From assembly GCA_003222055.1 (NCBI GenBank), contig QHUT01000070.1:1-64000 (forward strand): a stretch of DNA of 64,000 nucleotides, read 5' to 3'. The stretch comes from Gemmatimonadota bacterium. Its GTDB lineage: Bacteria; Gemmatimonadota; Gemmatimonadetes; Gemmatimonadales; GWC2-71-9. The notes beneath the pieces are model-generated. The model worked only from the letters and a program-made list of their open reading frames with translations. It did not search any database and had not been told where the DNA came from. The first letter of the stretch is position 1. Each line of letters opens with the position of its first letter. Both the position numbers and the translations under genes were made by a program. Of this stretch, positions 48,058 through 57,135 are shown piece by piece.

Positions 48058-49334
48058 GGTGTGGTCCCCATCCGGGTGACGAGAGTGCCGCGAACGCCCG
48101 CGCGCTTGAGGCGCGCTTCGAGCACACCCGCCTGCTCGGGGGTCTCGAACGCGCCCACCAGGAGGCGACCGTCGCGGTCCCGCGCCAGGGCCGGGATGCC
48201 GTGCGCCCGCAGATCGTCCGCCGACGTGGTGCCGCTCACGGCATACGAGTACGGCGCGCGCAGCACGTCGCCCTGACCGCGTTGGGCGAGCCGGCGACTC
48301 CACAAGGCGGCGCGTACGGCGACTGCCGAGTCGCGCGTCCGATACCCACCCGCGAGCACGCGATACCACACCGTGCCTCCGCGCCGCGGGCCCAGCGTGA
48401 CCGGGGTGACGAATGGCGTGATGCCGTCCGCCGTAAGCCGGTCGGCGAGCGCCAATGCGCGGTCGAGGCGCGCGTATGCCGCGAGTTGCACCGTCCAGGC
48501 GAGCGAATCGACGCGCGGCTGGGGCGGGGCGGCCGGGCGCGGCGCGGGCGCGGCGCGGGCGGGCGGGGTCGGGGCGCGGTGCTCCGCGCCGCGGACCAGC
48601 AGCGCCCACCCCCCGGCGGTGCCGGCGGCGAGCGTCGCGGCGATGACCACGGGGCGGGCTCGCCGGTGCGACGCTCCTGCCCCGACCCCCGGCCGCGTCG
48701 CCGCCGAGATCCGACCCGGCGGCGGCGCCACAGCGCGCGGGTCGGGGCCCGCTGTCGCGAGCGGCGTCCAGCGCTCACGTACCACACCCAGCAGGGGGAT
48801 GCCGCGCTCCATCGCGGCCGTGATCCCCTGGCCGATCGACGATTCCGGCTCGTAGCCGTCGGCCGAAAGCACAATCAACCCGTCCGGAACCGTCGACAAG
48901 CGTGCCAGGGCGCCGGCGGAGAGATAGAGCAACAGCAGGGCGTCTTCCGAGCGGAAGCCGCCGTGCAGCTTGCGCCAGCGGGGGTTGGCGAACAGGTCGC
49001 CCGCGTGCGCGGTGACCGTGCCGGCCGCGATGAAAAAGACGCGGTCCACCTCGTGGGCCGCCTTGGTGAGGGACACGTCGTATTCGAACGCGTCCACGAT
49101 GCCCTCGGCGGGGCTGAGGCCGACGACCTCGTGCAGCGTCGGACGCTCGAGCCACAGATCCACGAGCGCCACGCGCCGGTCGCCCTGGGCGGCGGCGCGC
49201 GCCACGTCCCACGCCGCCCCGGCGGCCCACGTGTGGTCCCCGGTCGCCGGGACCAGGGACACGAGCGCCTGACCGGTCAGGAGCGACGGCACGAGGGCGT
49301 CGAGCCGCGAGCGCGGCAGGGGACGACCGCTCAC
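48054..49334 (-). CDS. ParA/MinD-like domain without recognisable P-loop, TM segment and C-terminal SPOR domain
   Basis: VSLVPATGDHTWAAGAAWDVARAAAQGDRRVALVDLWLERPTLHEVVGL; then TM; then VQLAAYARLDRALALADRLTADG (SPOR-like). Confidence 0.65.
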   Translation of the reverse strand: MSGRPLPRSRLDALVPSLLTGQALVSLVPATGDHTWAAGAAWDVARAAAQGDRRVALVDLWLERPTLHEVVGLSPAEGIVDAFEYDVSLTKAAHEVDRVFFIAAGTVTAHAGDLFANPRWRKLHGGFRSEDALLLLYLSAGALARLSTVPDGLIVLSADGYEPESSIGQGITAAMERGIPLLGVVRERWTPLATAGPDPRAVAPPPGRISAATRPGVGAGASHRRARPVVIAATLAAGTAGGWALLVRGAEHRAPTPPARAAPAPRPAAPPQPRVDSLAWTVQLAAYARLDRALALADRLTADGITPFVTPVTLGPRRGGTVWYRVLAGGYRTRDSAVAVRAALWSRRLAQRGQGDVLRAPYSYAVSGTTSADDLRAHGIPALARDRDGRLLVGAFETPEQAGVLEARLKRAGVRGTLVTRMGTTP

Positions 49335-50806
49335 GGCGTCGGCTGGTAGATCCAGAAGGGCCGGCCGAGCTTGCGTCCGATCGCCTCGGCCTGCGCGCGA
49401 GTGGGATAGGGCCCGAGCACCACGCGATAGCCGTCGTCGGGATTCTTAGGCTGGAGGACGCGCGCCCCGAGCCCGGCCCGCGTCAGCTGCTGCGCCATCT
49501 CGGAGGACCAGGCCTCGTTCTGCGACGTCGAAACCTGCACGTACATCGGACCTTCGGGCCCGGCCGTGTCGGCGGCAGCCGCCTGATCCGCGGGCGCCGC
49601 GGCGCCGGCGTCCGCATCCGCGAACGCGCCCCGGTAGCTGCCCCGCGGCCGCCACGCCGTGAGCATCCAGAAGTCCGACGCCCCTCCTTTCGCGCGTCCC
49701 GTTTCGATCAGTGAATCGGGCCGGTAGGCGACGATGTCGTCGCCGCGCGGCACGAGCAGCGAGCCGTCCGGACTGATCGCCGGGAGATCGACGCGCCACC
49801 TGCACGGCACCGATCCCACCAGGCGCTTCACGGGGAGGTCCACGACCCACGCCGAGTCCCCTCCAGCCGGCTTGGCCAGAAGCCAGCGCCCCAGCGGGTC
49901 GAGCCGGATCGTCTCGGCGGGAAGCGGCAGCGCGACGCCGTCGATTTCTTCCCGATCGTAGCGATCGATCGCGGCCAGGCCGGGCTCGGTGCGCCGGGCG
50001 ACGTAGATGCGGTGGCCCGACGGCGAGAACACCAGCGCGCGCGGGTGGTCGCTCAGGGCGATGAACGTGGCCTCGCGCCGGCCCAACGGGTCCATCACGA
50101 GCACGCCCGAGTCCGTCGCCACGGCCACGACATCGCCCCACCGCGTCGCGGCGACGTCGCTGCCCGCCGGCAGCGGCCGGCTGGTCGGGGGCTGGTCGGC
50201 GGCGGCGGTGATCAGCTTGGGCGGGTCGGCCGCGACGAGCCGCTGGTCGGCCGCCCCGAACAGCTGCAACGGCACCGCGGGCAGTGGCTGTGGCCATGCG
50301 ACCCTCACGCGCCGAGCGGCCGACACCACGCGGCCCTTCGCATCCACCGTGTACAGCGTGCCGTCCGGGCCGAGCGTCGCCTGCTCGATGGCCGTCGCGA
50401 CGGTGTCCACGCGCGCGCTGCCGAGATCGAGCGCGAGCACGTCGCTCTTGAGGGTCGTGTCGCTCTTCGCCTTGGCGCCCTTCTTCCGGGTGGTCGTGTC
50501 CTTCTGGGGCGTGGTGACATACAGGAACTCGGCCTCTGGGTCGAGCCCGATCACCCGGCGGACCTGTGGCAACCTGCCGCGGATAGCCGTCGGGATCTCC
50601 ACCATGCTCGGCAGGCGGTAGACGCGCGGAACACCCCCCTTGGCGGGGATGCGGATCGCGACGCCGGCCGTGCGCGCCGCTCCGGCTGCCGCCTTGCTAA
50701 CTGCTTGTTTTGCTTGCGGTTGGGACGATGCCGCGGCGGGCGCCCGGGACCGGCAGCCCCAGAGCGTCAGGCTGATGAGGAGGACGTACGATCCACGGGT
50801 ACGCAA
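49331..50806 (-). CDS. Lipoprotein with beta-propeller-like repeats and C-terminal SPOR domain
   Basis: LTLWGCRSR lipobox; repeated propeller-like blades; MYVQVSTSQNEAWSSEMAQQLTRAGLGARVL...YRVVLGPYPTRAQAEAIGRKLG. Confidence 0.7.
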   Translation of the reverse strand: MRTRGSYVLLISLTLWGCRSRAPAAASSQPQAKQAVSKAAAGAARTAGVAIRIPAKGGVPRVYRLPSMVEIPTAIRGRLPQVRRVIGLDPEAEFLYVTTPQKDTTTRKKGAKAKSDTTLKSDVLALDLGSARVDTVATAIEQATLGPDGTLYTVDAKGRVVSAARRVRVAWPQPLPAVPLQLFGAADQRLVAADPPKLITAAADQPPTSRPLPAGSDVAATRWGDVVAVATDSGVLVMDPLGRREATFIALSDHPRALVFSPSGHRIYVARRTEPGLAAIDRYDREEIDGVALPLPAETIRLDPLGRWLLAKPAGGDSAWVVDLPVKRLVGSVPCRWRVDLPAISPDGSLLVPRGDDIVAYRPDSLIETGRAKGGASDFWMLTAWRPRGSYRGAFADADAGAAAPADQAAAADTAGPEGPMYVQVSTSQNEAWSSEMAQQLTRAGLGARVLQPKNPDDGYRVVLGPYPTRAQAEAIGRKLGRPFWIYQPTP

Positions 50807-50869
50807 ATGGCCTCGCCGGACAAGATAGGCAACCGGCGAGGCCAGGACAAGTGTTTTAGCCGTGCGGAG

Positions 50870-53800
50870 TTAGAAGGTCGGCCCGAGACTCACCGTCCAG
50901 TAGGCGCCGGGGTGATCCGGCCGATTGAGCGGCTTGGTGATGTCGAACCGCAGCACCACGAAGCCGAGGAAGTTCATGCGGATCGAGCCGCCCCAGCTCC
51001 GCACGGGCGCGCGGTAGACCTCTTCATTTTGGCCTGCGCGGTTCCACACGACGCAGGAGCCAGCGGAGCCATCGCACGACGTGCCGTTCCAGGCGAGACC
51101 GATGTCGTAGAACAGGGCGCCTTCGATGGGTGGGAGCCCGACGGGCAAGAAGCCGAGCACCAGGCTGCGCGTCAGCGGGAAGCGCAGCTCCGCGTTGACC
51201 ACGGCGATCTTCGACCCGATGAGCTGGTCCAGACTGCTGCAGCGGGTGTATCCGCTGCTGCTCGTGTTGGGATTCAAGCACTCGTTGTCGAGGATCGAGC
51301 CCGCGGTGTAGCCGCGCAACAGCTCCGTGTTGCCGAGGAACTGCGGGAATATGTTAGCGTCGCGGCCGAAGCGGCCGGAGAACAGGCCGCGCACCGCGAG
51401 CGTGAACGGTCGAGCGAAGAAGTAGCGGCGCCAGTCGGCAAGGCCGGACGTGAACCGCCAGTCGCCGAACGTGGGGGAGAGCTCGAGCCGGGAGCGCGCT
51501 CCCGCGAACGGCCCGACGTAGCCGAACAACGCGTTGTCGTGGACCACGGCGATCTGCGGCCCGTAGTAGCTGATGGAAGCTCCGTCCACGGTCGCGGGGT
51601 CGCCGACGCCACAGACCGCGTGCGGAAAGGCTCGCTCCACGCAAAAGTCCTGCTGTAGTATCGCTTGACTGATGTTCGAGAAATGGCCGCCGAGCTCCAA
51701 ACGATCGAAGCGGTTGAACGGATAGAAGCCTTGCGCGAACACGTCGCGGATCACGAACCGCTCGATCTGGGACGTGACGATGACCGAGTTCGAGTCCGAG
51801 GGGTTGGGCTGCACCAGGGCCGGCAGGTATATGTACAGCGGCTCCTGGGACCCCCCGAACGCCCAGTTGAGGCGGTGGGCCTGGTTGATGTAGGCGGCGA
51901 GGACCTGCGCTTCGCTCAGCCGTCCGTTGACGGCGCCCGAGAACACCATCGTGTGGTTGCCCAAGATGTCCGACAGCGAGATGGCGGTGCCGCCGAAGAA
52001 GCCGCGTCCGAAGTTGTCGCGCGCGTACCCCACGGTCGGCTGAGCCACGTAATCGGGCGTGTAGCGGGTATGGTAGTCCTTGAACGTGAACTCAGTGGTG
52101 TCCGGGAGGGCAGGAGAGGAGTCGAGCAGCGCCTTCACCGACACCGCTCCGGGTCCCGCGCCCGAGTCGGACGACTGCGGCGCGCTCCCGGACGCGCGGA
52201 AGCCCGTGGGGGACCGGTACACCGAGGCGCCGCCGCGCTGCTCCGCGGCGGGTGGGGGAGTGGCCGCCTGCTCGGCCGGCTTCGCCGCCTGTCCCGCCTC
52301 GCGCTGCTGGGCGGCGAGCAGCGACGTCACCGGCATGGTGGCGGGCGGCTGGTACGGCTGGCGGCGCAGCGACCGGGGGTTGTCGACCGCGTATACGTTG
52401 TATTCGCCCTCTTCGTAGTAGGCGAAGGCGAGCCGGTCGGCCTCGTGCGCCCAGGAGAGGCAAGGCGAGAGCGGCGTGATGCCCGACACGCCGGTGTACA
52501 CGTCGGTGAGCTGGTAGATGTTGCCGTTGCCCACGTCGTACAGGAACACGTTGCTGATGCCGGAGCGGTCGGAGACGAACGCGAGCGACTTGCCGTCGGG
52601 TGCCCAGACCGGGTCGATGTTCTTCCCCTGATCCATGTGCCCCAAGAGCTCGATGGTGCCCTTGTCGAGATGGAACAGGGCGATGCGCATGTTGCCGAAC
52701 TTGAGGTCGTCGAAGTCGGTCTTGGCGCCGCGGTCGGTCGCGAACGCGATCGTTTTGCCGTCGGGGGCCCAGGACGGCTGGAGGTCGGCGTACTTGTCGT
52801 TGGTGAGCCGGCGCAGGTCGGAGCCGTCCGCGTTGACGATGAACAGGTCCGAGAGGCCGCCGTCGTAGCCCGTGAACGCCAGCTGCTTGGCGTCCGGGGA
52901 CCAGGCCGGCGTGGTGAGCCCGTTCAGCGGCAGGGGGATGCGGCGCACTTCCTCGTCCTTCTTCACGTCCAGGATCACGAGGTCGTCGCGGTCCTTGCGC
53001 TTCGCGGCGATGGCGAAGTAGCGGCCGTCGGGCGAGAACGAGCCGGCCGAGTTGATGAAGCGCAGGCTTTCGTAGTTGTTCGACAGCGTCGATTTCACGA
53101 GACGCCGCAGCACTTTGCCCGTCTCCGCGTCGGCGAGGTAGAGGTCGACGAAGAACGAGTTTTCCTCGCTGAAATACGCGATCTGGCGGCCGTCGGGGGT
53201 GAGTGCCGGCGCGATGTGCAGCGTGCCCTCGGAACGCTTGCGGGTGAGCAGGGGCTGTGCGATGCGGCGGGCCCGGTAGTGGTCGGCGAGCTGGGGCAGG
53301 TAGGTGGTCTGCACCGCGTCGCGCCACCCGCTGATCAGCTCGTCCAGGTTGACTCCGATCACGCGCTTGAACGCGCCCTCGACCCCCGCGGACGTCGACG
53401 CCTGCAGGATCTGGCCGACCGCTTCGTCGCCCCACTTCTCTCCGATGTAGTCCCAGATCGCGTGCCCGAAGTAGTAAGGGAACACCTCCTCATAGCTCAG
53501 TTGCTGGAGTGTCGGGAGGTGGCCTTCCACGGCCGCGTCCCGCAGCCACATGGCGGTGTGGTTGTCGATCGGCCCGACCGAGAGGTATTCCGCCATGCCT
53601 TCCATGAACCAGAGCGGCGGGGCGACATTGACGAGCGTCTGGATACCGGCGCCGATGCGACCGCGGCTGAACACGTCGTACTGGAACTGGTGCACCATCT
53701 CGTGCCCGATCACGTGGTCCAGTTCCTCGTAGGCGCCCGTGAACGGCAGCACCATGCGGTGCTTGAAGAAATCGGTGCTGCCCTGGAGGCCTTCGAAGAC

Positions 53801-54118
53801 GTCCGTGACGTTCGTCTGCTGGAAGTCCGACTGCGAGGCATACAAGATGATCGGCTTCCGGCCCAGGAACTGGTGATGCAACACCCGCGACAGCCGGGCG
53901 TACCACCGCTCGGCGATGCGGGCGGCGTCCAGCGCGCCCGCCCGCTCGGCCGGATAGTAATAGACCTCGAAGTGCTCGGTCTGGATGATGCGGAAGTCGA
54001 AGGACTTGTACTGCACCTTGTTCTTCCCGAAGCACTGCAAGCACTGCGCCGGGAGCGACGCCGCGCCGAACAGCGCGAGCGCCGCCACGATCCCGCCGAT
54101 GCGTCGCATGACCGTCAT
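50870..54118 (-). CDS. Zinc metallopeptidase (gluzincin/MA-like) + TolB-like propeller + surface-antigen-like barrel fusion
   Basis: VIGHEMVHQFQYD (HExxH); repeated LTPDGRQIAYFSE / WSPDAKQLAFTG TolB blades; C-terminal barrel ending YWTVSLGPTF. Confidence 0.82.
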   Translation of the reverse strand: MTVMRRIGGIVAALALFGAASLPAQCLQCFGKNKVQYKSFDFRIIQTEHFEVYYYPAERAGALDAARIAERWYARLSRVLHHQFLGRKPIILYASQSDFQQTNVTDVFEGLQGSTDFFKHRMVLPFTGAYEELDHVIGHEMVHQFQYDVFSRGRIGAGIQTLVNVAPPLWFMEGMAEYLSVGPIDNHTAMWLRDAAVEGHLPTLQQLSYEEVFPYYFGHAIWDYIGEKWGDEAVGQILQASTSAGVEGAFKRVIGVNLDELISGWRDAVQTTYLPQLADHYRARRIAQPLLTRKRSEGTLHIAPALTPDGRQIAYFSEENSFFVDLYLADAETGKVLRRLVKSTLSNNYESLRFINSAGSFSPDGRYFAIAAKRKDRDDLVILDVKKDEEVRRIPLPLNGLTTPAWSPDAKQLAFTGYDGGLSDLFIVNADGSDLRRLTNDKYADLQPSWAPDGKTIAFATDRGAKTDFDDLKFGNMRIALFHLDKGTIELLGHMDQGKNIDPVWAPDGKSLAFVSDRSGISNVFLYDVGNGNIYQLTDVYTGVSGITPLSPCLSWAHEADRLAFAYYEEGEYNVYAVDNPRSLRRQPYQPPATMPVTSLLAAQQREAGQAAKPAEQAATPPPAAEQRGGASVYRSPTGFRASGSAPQSSDSGAGPGAVSVKALLDSSPALPDTTEFTFKDYHTRYTPDYVAQPTVGYARDNFGRGFFGGTAISLSDILGNHTMVFSGAVNGRLSEAQVLAAYINQAHRLNWAFGGSQEPLYIYLPALVQPNPSDSNSVIVTSQIERFVIRDVFAQGFYPFNRFDRLELGGHFSNISQAILQQDFCVERAFPHAVCGVGDPATVDGASISYYGPQIAVVHDNALFGYVGPFAGARSRLELSPTFGDWRFTSGLADWRRYFFARPFTLAVRGLFSGRFGRDANIFPQFLGNTELLRGYTAGSILDNECLNPNTSSSGYTRCSSLDQLIGSKIAVVNAELRFPLTRSLVLGFLPVGLPPIEGALFYDIGLAWNGTSCDGSAGSCVVWNRAGQNEEVYRAPVRSWGGSIRMNFLGFVVLRFDITKPLNRPDHPGAYWTVSLGPTF

Positions 54119-54522
54119 CCTTTCGCCCCGCCCTCGGGTGCGCCCGCCGCGAGCACCGGGGCGTCGCCCCACAGGCGCTCGAGCTGATAGAACTCCCGCA
54201 ATTCCGGATGAAAAACGTGCACCACGAAATCCACGTAGTCGAGCAGCACCCACCGCCCCTGGACCAGTCCTTCCACGTGATGCGGCACGATGCCGCGCGG
54301 CTCGAGCGCGGTCATCAAGTGTTCCGCCATCCCCCGCACGTGGGCGTCCGAGGTCCCCGACACGATCACGAAAAAATCCGCCGCAGCCGTCAGGCCACGG
54401 AGGTCGAGCACCATCGGGTCGATCCCTTTACGGTCGACGAGCGCCGCCGTCACGAGCTGCAGCGCCGTCAGTGCATCGCCGCCGGGGCGCCCCGCCGGGC
54501 GCCCGCTTCGCCTGCTAGTCAT
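54115..54522 (-). CDS. rsfS: Ribosomal silencing factor RsfS
   Basis: DRKGIDPMVLDLRGLTAAADFFVIVSGTSDAHVRGMAEHL; WVLLDYVDFVVHVFHPELREFYQLERLWGDAP. Confidence 0.94.
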   Translation of the reverse strand: MTSRRSGRPAGRPGGDALTALQLVTAALVDRKGIDPMVLDLRGLTAAADFFVIVSGTSDAHVRGMAEHLMTALEPRGIVPHHVEGLVQGRWVLLDYVDFVVHVFHPELREFYQLERLWGDAPVLAAGAPEGGAKG

Positions 54523-54561
54523 AGTGCGCCAGCGCCACGTTTGTTCCGTGACACGCGTCCC

Positions 54562-55005
54562 CTATTCCTTGACGACGCTCACCTGGATTTCGGGACGCAC
54601 GTCGGGGTGCAGCTTGATGCCGACCCGGAACTCGCCCAGCTCGCGGATCGGCTCGGGCAGATCCACCTTGCGCTTGTCCACTTTGATCCCGAGCTCCTCG
54701 AGCTTGCGCTGCACATCCCCCGCCGTGACCGAGCCGTACAGCTTGTCCTCGTCCCCGACCTTGACGGCGAAGCTGAGGCGGACCTCGGCGATGCGGCTGG
54801 CCTCGGTCTCGGCGGCGCTCTTCTCGTCGGCGCGCTGGCGGGCGATCCGCGCCGCTTCGTACGCGATCTTTTTCTTGTTGGCCTCGGTGGCGGGGTACGC
54901 GAGCCCCTTCGGCAGCAGGTAGTTGCGGGCGTAGCCGTCCTTCACCTTCACCACGTCGCCCGCGGCGCCCAGGTGCTGCACGTGTTCACGCAGGATCACT
55001 TCCAT
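54562..55005 (-). CDS. rplI: 50S ribosomal protein L9
   Basis: MEVILREHVQHLGAAGDVVKVKDGYARNYLLPKGLAYPAT. Confidence 0.96.
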   Translation of the reverse strand: MEVILREHVQHLGAAGDVVKVKDGYARNYLLPKGLAYPATEANKKKIAYEAARIARQRADEKSAAETEASRIAEVRLSFAVKVGDEDKLYGSVTAGDVQRKLEELGIKVDKRKVDLPEPIRELGEFRVGIKLHPDVRPEIQVSVVKE

Positions 55006-55036
55006 GGTTCGTGTTCCTCAATGACTCGGAAAAGGT

Positions 55037-55579
55037 TCAGGCCGGCGTGGCGAGCGGCGCGCGGGCGATCGCCGCATGACTCCGCCAGGCGAGCGCGAGG
55101 GCGACGAGCGTCTCGAGCACGAGCCACACCGGCCAGCCGCCGGCGAGCAGCCGTACCAGGAGCTCGAAGGCCGGGTACAGGCCCGGCGCGACCTCGATCA
55201 CGCGCCGCACGGCCCCGCTCGCGTCGCGGGTCGCCTCCCATTGGACCTCCTGCCACACCGACCGACCCACGGTGAGCGGCGCGAGTACCGCGACGCCGGC
55301 CGCCGTGTAGAGACACGCCCGCAGCGCGAGCGGCCAGAAACGCGCGCCGGCGGGGCGGACGGCGGCGCAGGCGGCGAACGCAACCGACACCAGGACGATC
55401 CAAGCACGGTCCAGGGCGCCGAGCAAGCCTGCCACGGGCGCGAGGAGCAGCGCCACGCCGGCCGCGGCCGCGACGGCCAGCCCCACCCACTCTCCCCGGG
55501 ATCCCGGTCGCGCCGCCACCCGCAGCGCGGCGAACGACAGCGCCACGAGGCTGAGCCAGCGACCCGCCGTCAGCCGGCG
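55037..55579 (-). CDS. Hypothetical multi-pass membrane protein (possible DUF2232-type position)
   Basis: Hydrophobic ORF in the rpsR-rplI gap, overlapping the rpsR end. Confidence 0.55.
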   Translation of the reverse strand, partial: RRLTAGRWLSLVALSFAALRVAARPGSRGEWVGLAVAAAAGVALLLAPVAGLLGALDRAWIVLVSVAFAACAAVRPAGARFWPLALRACLYTAAGVAVLAPLTVGRSVWQEVQWEATRDASGAVRRVIEVAPGLYPAFELLVRLLAGGWPVWLVLETLVALALAWRSHAAIARAPLATPA

Positions 55580-55791
55580 TACCCCTTGATGTAGGGCAGC
55601 AGCGCCAGCTGGCGCGCCCGCTTGATCGCGGTCGCGAGTTGTCGCTGGTGCCGCGCGCACATCCCCGACAGCCGGCTCGGGAGAATCTTGCCGCGCTCCG
55701 TCAGGAACCTTCCCAAGGTGCGGTCGTCCTTGTAGTCGAGCACTCGCACGCCGGACTCGCACACGGGGCACGTCTTGGCGGGCCGCCTCAT
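55570..55791 (-). CDS. rpsR: 30S ribosomal protein S18
   Basis: [67 protein letters not shown]. Confidence 0.95.
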   Translation of the reverse strand: MRRPAKTCPVCESGVRVLDYKDDRTLGRFLTERGKILPSRLSGMCARHQRQLATAIKRARQLALLPYIKGYAG

Positions 55792-56156
55792 GCGTCGTCC
55801 TCCTCGATCTCGTCGACGACATCCGCTGCGATGACCGCGGGCGCGGCCTCGGGTTTGGCGGGCAGCCCTTCGGACACGACCACCAGGAACCGCAGCACAC
55901 CTTCGTCGAGCTTCACGGCACGCTCGTACTCGGGGAGCAGCGCCCCCGCGGTCTCGTATTGCGCGACGACGTAAAAGCCGGCGTCCTTCTTCTTGATGGG
56001 GAAGGCGAGTGAACGCTTGCCCCACTGCGCGACGTTTGTGATGGTGCCCTTACCCTCCCTGGTGAGGAGGGCGTGGAACCGCTCCAGCTTTTCGCTGATC
56101 GCGGGCTCTTCCAGCGCGGGATCGAAGATGTAGACGGTCTCGTAGCGACGAGCCAT
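55788..56156 (-). CDS. rpsF: 30S ribosomal protein S6
   Basis: [51 protein letters not shown]. Confidence 0.94.
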   Translation of the reverse strand: MARRYETVYIFDPALEEPAISEKLERFHALLTREGKGTITNVAQWGKRSLAFPIKKKDAGFYVVAQYETAGALLPEYERAVKLDEGVLRFLVVVSEGLPAKPEAAPAVIAADVVDEIEEDDA

Positions 56157-56269
56157 GCCACCTCCCTTTGGTCGTAGGCGACCCGACGCAGGTGCCGCGT
56201 CGAGTAGGGGATTCAAGAACGCGGAAAGATAGAGCCGCGGCGGAGAGTGGGGAAGGGCGTGTCGCGCGG

Positions 56270-56283
56270 GTGATGTCGCTCAC
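56270..56283. promoter_or_regulatory. Candidate CRP-type site GTGATGTCGCTCAC
   Basis: Perfect GTGA-N6-TCAC palindrome. Confidence 0.5.
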
Positions 56284-56329
56284 GCATGCCCTCGCGCGAT
56301 GCCCGATTTTGGGGCCGGGCCGGCACGGT

Positions 56330-56343
56330 GTGACGACCATCAC
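56330..56343. promoter_or_regulatory. Candidate CRP-type site TGTGACGACCATCACG core
   Basis: GTGACGACCATCAC, exactly 60 bp from the previous site. Confidence 0.55.
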
Positions 56344-56467
56344 GCTACGAAACGCCCCGCTCAATCATCCTTTCGATAAGCACTTGCACCGGGGCTGCGA
56401 CTCAGAGGCAGCGCATGGCACCGCTCTTGCCTTACCAGGATGACGGACGGGCATCAGGAAGGAACGA

Positions 56468-57076
56468 ATGCAAGCAGCAGGTCTCTGGATTCTCGCGCGC
56501 GCTACGCGCGCCGCTGCGGCGGCGGCAGGGTTGCTCACCCTGCTGGCGCTGCAGCCGGAGCCTGCCCGTCTCACGGCGGTCGCGTCGGTGCGCGTTTCGC
56601 ACGCGCGGGCGCTCGTACTCTCCGAGCAGGCGCGTCGCTACCTGATCCTGCAGTATCGGTCGTTCCCCACGGAGTTCATGGGCTGCATGATCGGCGAGGT
56701 CCACGGCAACGCGGTGATCGTGCATCGTATCGCGCCCGCCGATGTCGATCCGAAGCAGTCCACGGAGACGCGCGTCGTGCCGAAGCAGACATGCGAGGAC
56801 GCCGGCTGGATGGGTACGGTGGGCGTGATCCACAGTCACCCCACTGGCGAGCGCTGCTGGTACTTCTTCCCGGGCACGCAGGTGGCGACGTCGGACGCCC
56901 AGTCGTTCGGACGCCAGCCCTATCCGGTGGACGCCATCATGTGCGGTGACCGCGTGGTCTGGATCAGCCGCGACATGGCACAGCAGCAGGTGCACCTGGT
57001 CGAGACGGACCCGCATCCGGTCGCGCGGCTGCTCCAGCGGGGCATCCGCGTGCCCGCCGGTTCCGCGGCGCCGTAG
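56468..57076 (+). CDS. Exported JAB/MPN (JAMM-like) domain protein
   Basis: N-terminal hydrophobic signal/anchor; EFMGCMIGEVHG ... GVIHSHPTG...TSDAQSF. Confidence 0.72.
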   Translation: MQAAGLWILARATRAAAAAAGLLTLLALQPEPARLTAVASVRVSHARALVLSEQARRYLILQYRSFPTEFMGCMIGEVHGNAVIVHRIAPADVDPKQSTETRVVPKQTCEDAGWMGTVGVIHSHPTGERCWYFFPGTQVATSDAQSFGRQPYPVDAIMCGDRVVWISRDMAQQQVHLVETDPHPVARLLQRGIRVPAGSAAP

Positions 57077-57135
57077 GCCCCTCCCACTCCGCTCTCCCCG
57101 GGACGCGGGCACGCGTCACGCAGTAGATTCCGGCT

